10,740 nucleotides of DNA from Caryophanales bacterium UBA1624 (GTDB taxonomy: Bacteria > Bacillota_I > Bacilli_A > RFN20 > CAG-826), in contig DCMK01000073.1 in assembly GCA_002321395.1 (NCBI GenBank), positions 3,179-13,918 of the forward strand. The letters run 5' to 3'. A model generated the notes under the pieces. That model saw nothing but the letters and a program-made list of their open reading frames with translations, did not search any database and was not told the origin of the DNA. Position 1 is the first letter of the stretch. The number at the start of each line of letters is the position of its first letter. This document shows, piece after piece, positions 6,758 to 10,740 of this stretch. The translations under genes and the position numbers were made by a program.

Positions 6758-9355
6758 ATGGAAAACAAAAAGCACCTTTACGTGATCGACGGCAACTCGC
6801 TGCTGTTCCGCGCCTACTTCGCGACCAGCTACGGGGGACCGGGGGAGATCATGCGCACCAGCGGGGGCATCCCAACCAACGCGATCTTCGCTTTTTCGAA
6901 CATGATCCTGAAGATCCTGTCCTCTTTCAAAGGCGGAGAATCGATTTTCGTGGCCTTCGACTGCGATTCGAAGACCTTCCGCAAAGAGGAGTTCCAAGAC
7001 TACAAAGCCAACCGAAAGCCGACGCCGGAAGATCTGATCGCGCAGTTCCCGATTTCCCGGGAATTGCTCCACGCCCTAGGGATCTGCCATTACGAAGAGC
7101 ACGGCGTAGAGGCCGACGATCTCTGCGGCACGGTCGCTAAGCTCGCCGCCAAGGAGGGGTACCAAGTCGATGTTTACACCTCCGACAAGGATTATCTCCA
7201 ATTGGTGGATTCCTCCATCACGGTCAACCTCCTCAAGACGGGCCTCAGCAACATGAACCCCATCACCCCGGAGGAGATGGTGAAGCAATTCGGCTTTTCG
7301 CCGAAGCAGATCATCGACTTCAAAGGGCTTCGTGGGGATTCCAGCGACAACCTGCCCGGGATCAAGGGGATCGGCGACAAAGGGGCGACGGCCCTCATCC
7401 AAACCTACGGGAGCTTCCAAAAGATCGTCGAAGCCGCGAAAGAAGGCCTCATCAAGGGCAAGACCGGGGAGAAGATCATCGAAGGTGAGGCGATGGGGAG
7501 GATGTGCTATGAACTGGCCACCATCAAAACCGACTGCGCCCTCCCCTTCCGTTTGGACGACCTCCTCTACGAAGGATACGATCAGAGCCGTTGCGAGGAA
7601 TTCGCCAAGAAATACGAGCTGCGTTCTTTCCTCGGCAAGCTCCCCCTTTCCTTTCGGAAGGGAGCCAAGGAGGTTTGCCCTAAGGCGGAGAAGGTGCCTT
7701 CCTTTCAGGGAATCCCCTTCCCCGAGAACATCGGCGTGGCTTTGGATTTGGACGAAGCCTCGCCCCATGAATCCCCCGTTTTGGGGATCGCCGTTTTCAC
7801 GGGGGGCGGGCTTTATTACGAAGAAGCCTCCGACATGGTCAAAGACGCGGCCTTAAAAAAGGCGCTTTTGGATGAGAAAATCCGCAAAAGCGCCTTCGAT
7901 TCGAAATTGTTGGAAGTCGGATTGACGCGCTTGGGGGTCCGCTCCTCCCTCCCTTCCAGCGATTTGCTTTTGGAGGCGTACCTTTTGGATTCCTCCTGCG
8001 GGGACGCCCTTAGCGCCGCCGCGTATTTCGGGGTCCAATTGGAGGATGAGGCCCCCGACCTGCTTTCGCCCTGCCGCGAAAAGAGGACCGCCACCCTCGC
8101 CTATTTGGCCTTAAGGAAGGAAGGGGAAGCCAGGAAGGGCTTGGAATCGAATTCCTCCTATGCGCTTTATCAAAGCGTTGAGCTGCCTTTGGCCCACATT
8201 TTGGCGAAAATGGAATTGGAAGGGTTCCCCGCGCACAAGGAAATCCTGCTGGAGATCGGCCGGGATTTCCGCGAAAAGGAAAAGCGGGCCGAGCAGGATA
8301 CCTATTCCTTGGCCGGGCACCCTTTCAACATCGCTTCCCCCAAACAAGTCGGGGAAGTCCTCTTCACCGAGATGAACCTGCCCCATTCCCGCTCCTTATC
8401 CACATCCGCGGAGACGCTGACTTACCTTTCCAAGCAGGCTCCCATCTGCGCGAGCATCCTCGAGTACCGAAAATACGCCAAGCTCCTCGGGACATACGTG
8501 GACGGGCTTTTGCCCCACATCGGGGAGGACGGGAAAATCCACTCCTGCTTCAACCAAACCCTCACTTCCACGGGCAGGCTCTCCTCCAGCAATCCAAACC
8601 TCCAAAACATCTCGGCCCGGGACGAAGAGGGAAAACAGGTGCGCAAAGCCTTCTACTACGACGACCCCGACACCTATTTGCTTTCCCTGGATTACCACCA
8701 AATCGAATTGCGGATTTTGGCGGCCCTATCCGGATGCAAAGCCTATCAGGAAGTCTTCGCGGAGAACCGCGACCTGCATGAAGAGACCGCCCGAAGGATC
8801 TTCGGGCAAGTCAACCCAGAGCTCAGAAGAAGGGCCAAGGCGATCAATTTCGCGATCATCTATGGGACCACTCCCTTTGGCTTAGCCGAGCAGATCGGCT
8901 GCACCCCGAAGGAGGCCTCCGCCGTCATCGAGGCGTTCTATCAGGCCTACCCGGAAATCAAGGAATACCTCAACCACATCATCGAGCAAGTCCAACGGAA
9001 AGGGTACGTCGAGACCATGATGGGGAGGAGAAGATACCTCAAAGACATCACCGATCCGAGCTACATGAAGCGGGAAGCCGCCAAGCGGGCGGCGCTCAAC
9101 GCCCCGGTTCAGGGCTCAGCCGCCGACCTCATCAAAGCGGCGATGATCAAAATCGATGCTTTTTTGAAAGAAGGCGGGTACCAAACCAAAATGGTGCTTC
9201 AGATCCACGACGAACTGCTCTTCGCCGGGAAGAGGGAAGAATTGGAAGAACTCACCCCCAAACTTTCCTCGCTGATGACGGATTCCTTCTCCCTCCCGGT
9301 GAAGCTGACCGTGGAAGCTTCCATGGGGAAGACTTGGTACGAGGCGAAAGACTGA
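6758..9355 (+). CDS. polA: DNA polymerase I
   Basis: This 865-residue family A polymerase removes RNA primers and fills gaps in lagging-strand synthesis and excision repair. The 5' nuclease domain (about 1-295) has its acidic metal site: D11, D68/D70, E118-A-D120-D121, D143/D145, D194/D197, and the helix-turn-helix GIKGIGDKGA. The 3'-5' exonuclease domain (about 315-460) is eroded: D330 and D381 match E. coli D355 and D424, but E357 is an Asp (D332) and no acidic equivalent of D501 is seen, so proofreading is probably absent, as in Bacillus Pol I. The polymerase domain has STGRLSSSNPNLQNI, motif A with D645 (DYHQIELR), the O-helix R690...K694...F698...Y702, and motif C H817-D818-E819. F698 predicts discrimination against dideoxynucleotides. 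Twelve nt separate it from dnaE, and 1 nt separates its TGA from the mutM ATG, indicating a coupled operon. Two substitutions near the catalytic site are unusual (Ser to His in motif A, Gly to Ala in the O-helix). Confidence 0.96.
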   Translation: MENKKHLYVIDGNSLLFRAYFATSYGGPGEIMRTSGGIPTNAIFAFSNMILKILSSFKGGESIFVAFDCDSKTFRKEEFQDYKANRKPTPEDLIAQFPISRELLHALGICHYEEHGVEADDLCGTVAKLAAKEGYQVDVYTSDKDYLQLVDSSITVNLLKTGLSNMNPITPEEMVKQFGFSPKQIIDFKGLRGDSSDNLPGIKGIGDKGATALIQTYGSFQKIVEAAKEGLIKGKTGEKIIEGEAMGRMCYELATIKTDCALPFRLDDLLYEGYDQSRCEEFAKKYELRSFLGKLPLSFRKGAKEVCPKAEKVPSFQGIPFPENIGVALDLDEASPHESPVLGIAVFTGGGLYYEEASDMVKDAALKKALLDEKIRKSAFDSKLLEVGLTRLGVRSSLPSSDLLLEAYLLDSSCGDALSAAAYFGVQLEDEAPDLLSPCREKRTATLAYLALRKEGEARKGLESNSSYALYQSVELPLAHILAKMELEGFPAHKEILLEIGRDFREKEKRAEQDTYSLAGHPFNIASPKQVGEVLFTEMNLPHSRSLSTSAETLTYLSKQAPICASILEYRKYAKLLGTYVDGLLPHIGEDGKIHSCFNQTLTSTGRLSSSNPNLQNISARDEEGKQVRKAFYYDDPDTYLLSLDYHQIELRILAALSGCKAYQEVFAENRDLHEETARRIFGQVNPELRRRAKAINFAIIYGTTPFGLAEQIGCTPKEASAVIEAFYQAYPEIKEYLNHIIEQVQRKGYVETMMGRRRYLKDITDPSYMKREAAKRAALNAPVQGSAADLIKAAMIKIDAFLKEGGYQTKMVLQIHDELLFAGKREELEELTPKLSSLMTDSFSLPVKLTVEASMGKTWYEAKD

Positions 9356-9356
9356 T

Positions 9357-10740
9357 ATGCCAGAGCTCCCCGAAGTCGAAACGGTCGCGCGGACCCTTTC
9401 GAAGCGCCTTATCGGAAAAACGATCGCGAAAGTCGATGTCCTCCGCGAGAAAAACGTCGACACGCCCCCATCCCTTTTTCGTTCGATCCTCCCAGGGAAG
9501 CGCTTCGAAAGCATCTCCCGGAGAGGGAAGTATCTGCTTTTCCATTTAAGCGGGGGCTGGGTGATCCTCTCCCACCTTCGCATGGAAGGGAAGTACTTCT
9601 TCCGTCCGGACGAAAGCCAAATCCAACGCCACGACCTCATCGTTTTCCATTTGGAAGGGGGAGAGGTCCTTTGCTATAACGACTCCAGGCGCTTTGGGAG
9701 GATGGGCCTATACAAAGAGAACGAATTGCCCCACACCTCCCTCAGCAAACTTGGGAAGGAGCCCTTCGAAGAAGGGGCGGAAGAATTCTTCCTTTCCTTG
9801 AAGGGCAAGAAAAAGCCCATCAAAGAGGTCTTGCTGGATCAAACCATCGTTGCCGGGGTAGGGAACATCTACGCCGACGAATCCCTTTTCCGAAGCCGGA
9901 TCAATCCTTTCCTCCCCGCGGGCAGCCTTTCGCGGGAAGAAGCCTCATCCTTGCTATCTTCGATCCAAGCCGTTTTGACGGAAGCGATCCGGAAAGGCGG
10001 TTCGACGGTGAAAAGCTACCACCCCCAAGAGGGGGTGGACGGAAGGATGCAGAATGAGCTGCTGGCCTATGGGAGAGGAGGCAGTCCTTGCCCCCGTTGC
10101 GGTTTCCCCCTCCATAAAGCCAAACTCGGGGGGAGGGGGACCGTTTATTGCCCCCATTGCCAAAAGAATCCGGAAGAAAAGTTCGTCATCGGGGTTTTGG
10201 GCCCCATCCATTCCGGGAAAAGCACGTTCGCGTCCATCCTGGAAAAGAAAGGGTTCCGCATCTTCGATGCCGATCAGGAAGTGCGTTCCCTTTATCGCCT
10301 CCCTTCCGTCAAAAAGAAATTGTCCTCCGCTTTTGGGGAGGGGATCTTGAAAGAGGGCGGAGTCGACTTCGCCTCATTGCGGAGCCTTCTTTCGAACAGC
10401 AAAGAAAGCCGGAAGACCGTGAATGGGATCGTTTTCCCCTTGATTAAGAAAAGGGCGGAGGCGTATATCGAAAAGCAAAAGCCAGGAAGCAGAATACTCT
10501 TGGACGTGCCGCTTCTTTTCGACGCCAAAATGGATTCTCTGTGCTTGGCCACCGTCTTGATCGTGGCGCCGCTGGAAAAGCGAAAGCAGAGGCTTCTAGA
10601 GGAAGGGAGGGACGCGGATGCGCTTCTTTCCCTCAACGCGGATTATCCCTTGGAAGAAGCGAAGAAAAAAGCTTCCTTCGTCTTGGAGAACGAAGGAAGC
10701 GTGGAGGGGTTCGAGCGAGCGATCGAGAAGCTCCCGCTTT
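9357..10740 (+). CDS. mutM-coaE: Fused MutM (Fpg) glycosylase - CoaE dephospho-CoA kinase, 3' end outside window
   Basis: One uninterrupted frame of 461 visible codons joins two enzymes. Residues 1-270 are formamidopyrimidine-DNA glycosylase/AP lyase, which excises 8-oxoguanine and Fapy lesions. It shows the PELPEVE N-terminus with Pro2 nucleophile (after Met removal), E3 and E6, RGK58 for catalytic Lys, the lesion-gap residues M76, R111-R112-F113, QTIVAGVGNIYADE (162-175, helix-two-turn-helix with N170), and a C-terminal zinc finger C245-PR-C248...C265-PH-C268 with R260. Only seven residues later begins dephospho-CoA kinase, the last step of CoA synthesis: P-loop GPIHSGKS (282-289), DAD (304-306), VFPLIKKR (359-366), LLDVPLLF (381-388), and a Q411-R412 lid. 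CoaE is normally about 195-200 residues, so the stop should lie just past the window edge. The start ATG 9357 is 1 nt after polA's stop with only a weak GAGG 12 nt upstream, so translation is probably coupled. The MutM identity and fusion are read directly. Confidence 0.93.
   Translation, partial: MPELPEVETVARTLSKRLIGKTIAKVDVLREKNVDTPPSLFRSILPGKRFESISRRGKYLLFHLSGGWVILSHLRMEGKYFFRPDESQIQRHDLIVFHLEGGEVLCYNDSRRFGRMGLYKENELPHTSLSKLGKEPFEEGAEEFFLSLKGKKKPIKEVLLDQTIVAGVGNIYADESLFRSRINPFLPAGSLSREEASSLLSSIQAVLTEAIRKGGSTVKSYHPQEGVDGRMQNELLAYGRGGSPCPRCGFPLHKAKLGGRGTVYCPHCQKNPEEKFVIGVLGPIHSGKSTFASILEKKGFRIFDADQEVRSLYRLPSVKKKLSSAFGEGILKEGGVDFASLRSLLSNSKESRKTVNGIVFPLIKKRAEAYIEKQKPGSRILLDVPLLFDAKMDSLCLATVLIVAPLEKRKQRLLEEGRDADALLSLNADYPLEEAKKKASFVLENEGSVEGFERAIEKLPL
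10182..10740 (+). other. coaE: CoaE (dephospho-CoA kinase) domain of the fused protein
   Basis: This marks the kinase half of the fusion, from residue 276 onward. It should transfer the gamma phosphate of ATP to the 3'-hydroxyl of the ribose of dephospho-CoA to make CoA in the cytoplasm. The nucleoside kinase P-loop fold is recognisable, with the FG..IL..GGVDFASLRSLL helix pair (326-345) typical of CoaE and the final FVLENEGS (441-448) matching the ADyViDNsGs block. The P-loop differs from the usual TGGIGSGKST: Leu, Pro and His replace Thr, Gly and Gly, while the GK-Ser phosphate-binding core is kept. No ATG, GTG or TTG lies in frame between the zinc finger and the P-loop, so it cannot be made as a separate protein from its own start. 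Confidence 0.88.

Noticed and set aside
264..9355. Mycoplasma-type genetic code suggested by Mollicutes-like gene content
   Set aside because: TGA is the stop of ackA, nrnA, the hydrolase and polA, and Trp codons are TGG; no in-frame TGA occurs in the genes.

Overview
The window is a compact stretch of bacterial chromosome, apparently from a Bacillota/Bacilli-type bacterium (Firmicutes or a Mollicutes-related lineage) with unusually GC-rich DNA for that group. The assignment rests on four things: a short DnaE polymerase with a degenerate PHP domain like that of Bacillus subtilis DnaE; the polA-mutM-coaE gene order familiar from Firmicutes; a DHH phosphoesterase of the NrnA type near dnaE; and an AckA C-terminus ending in the usual TDEEVMIARD block. 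TGA, TAA and TAG are all used as stops and Trp is encoded by TGG, so the standard bacterial code applies rather than the Mycoplasma code. No mobile element, CRISPR array, tRNA or rRNA was seen.

Layout. (1) 1-1294, + strand: the 3' end of ackA (acetate kinase), overlapped by nrnA (nanoRNase/pAp phosphatase), then a UUCG-loop intrinsic terminator. (2) 1294-3563, - strand: a two-gene unit made of an AAA_14/DUF4143-type ATPase followed 2 nt later by a membrane-anchored alpha/beta hydrolase. It converges on nrnA. (3) 3564-3721: a 158-bp divergent control region. It carries a -10 box only 7 nt before the dnaE ATG, a likely back-to-back promoter for the ATPase unit that uses some of the same bases, and a perfect 8-bp inverted repeat over both. 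(4) 3722-10740, + strand: a tight replication/repair unit of dnaE, polA, and a single reading frame that joins MutM (Fpg) to CoaE (dephospho-CoA kinase). The last frame is still open at the window edge.

How it fits together: DnaE (chromosomal replication or primer extension), Pol I (RNA primer removal, gap filling) and Fpg (removal of oxidised guanine, leaving a gap that Pol I fills) form a coherent replication and base-excision-repair operon. NrnA degrades very short RNAs and pAp. AckA and the CoaE domain touch acetyl-phosphate/acetate and coenzyme A metabolism. In B. subtilis nrnA lies just upstream of dnaE; here the ATPase/hydrolase pair on the opposite strand separates them.

Most notable points: the in-frame MutM-CoaE fusion with no possible independent start for CoaE; the apparently leaderless, Shine-Dalgarno-less start of dnaE inside a shared divergent promoter/palindrome; and the loss of active-site residues in the PHP domain of DnaE, the 3'-5' exonuclease domain of Pol I and the nuclease-like end of the ATPase. 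This is mostly an ordinary housekeeping region; I do not see an evident new defence or mobile system.
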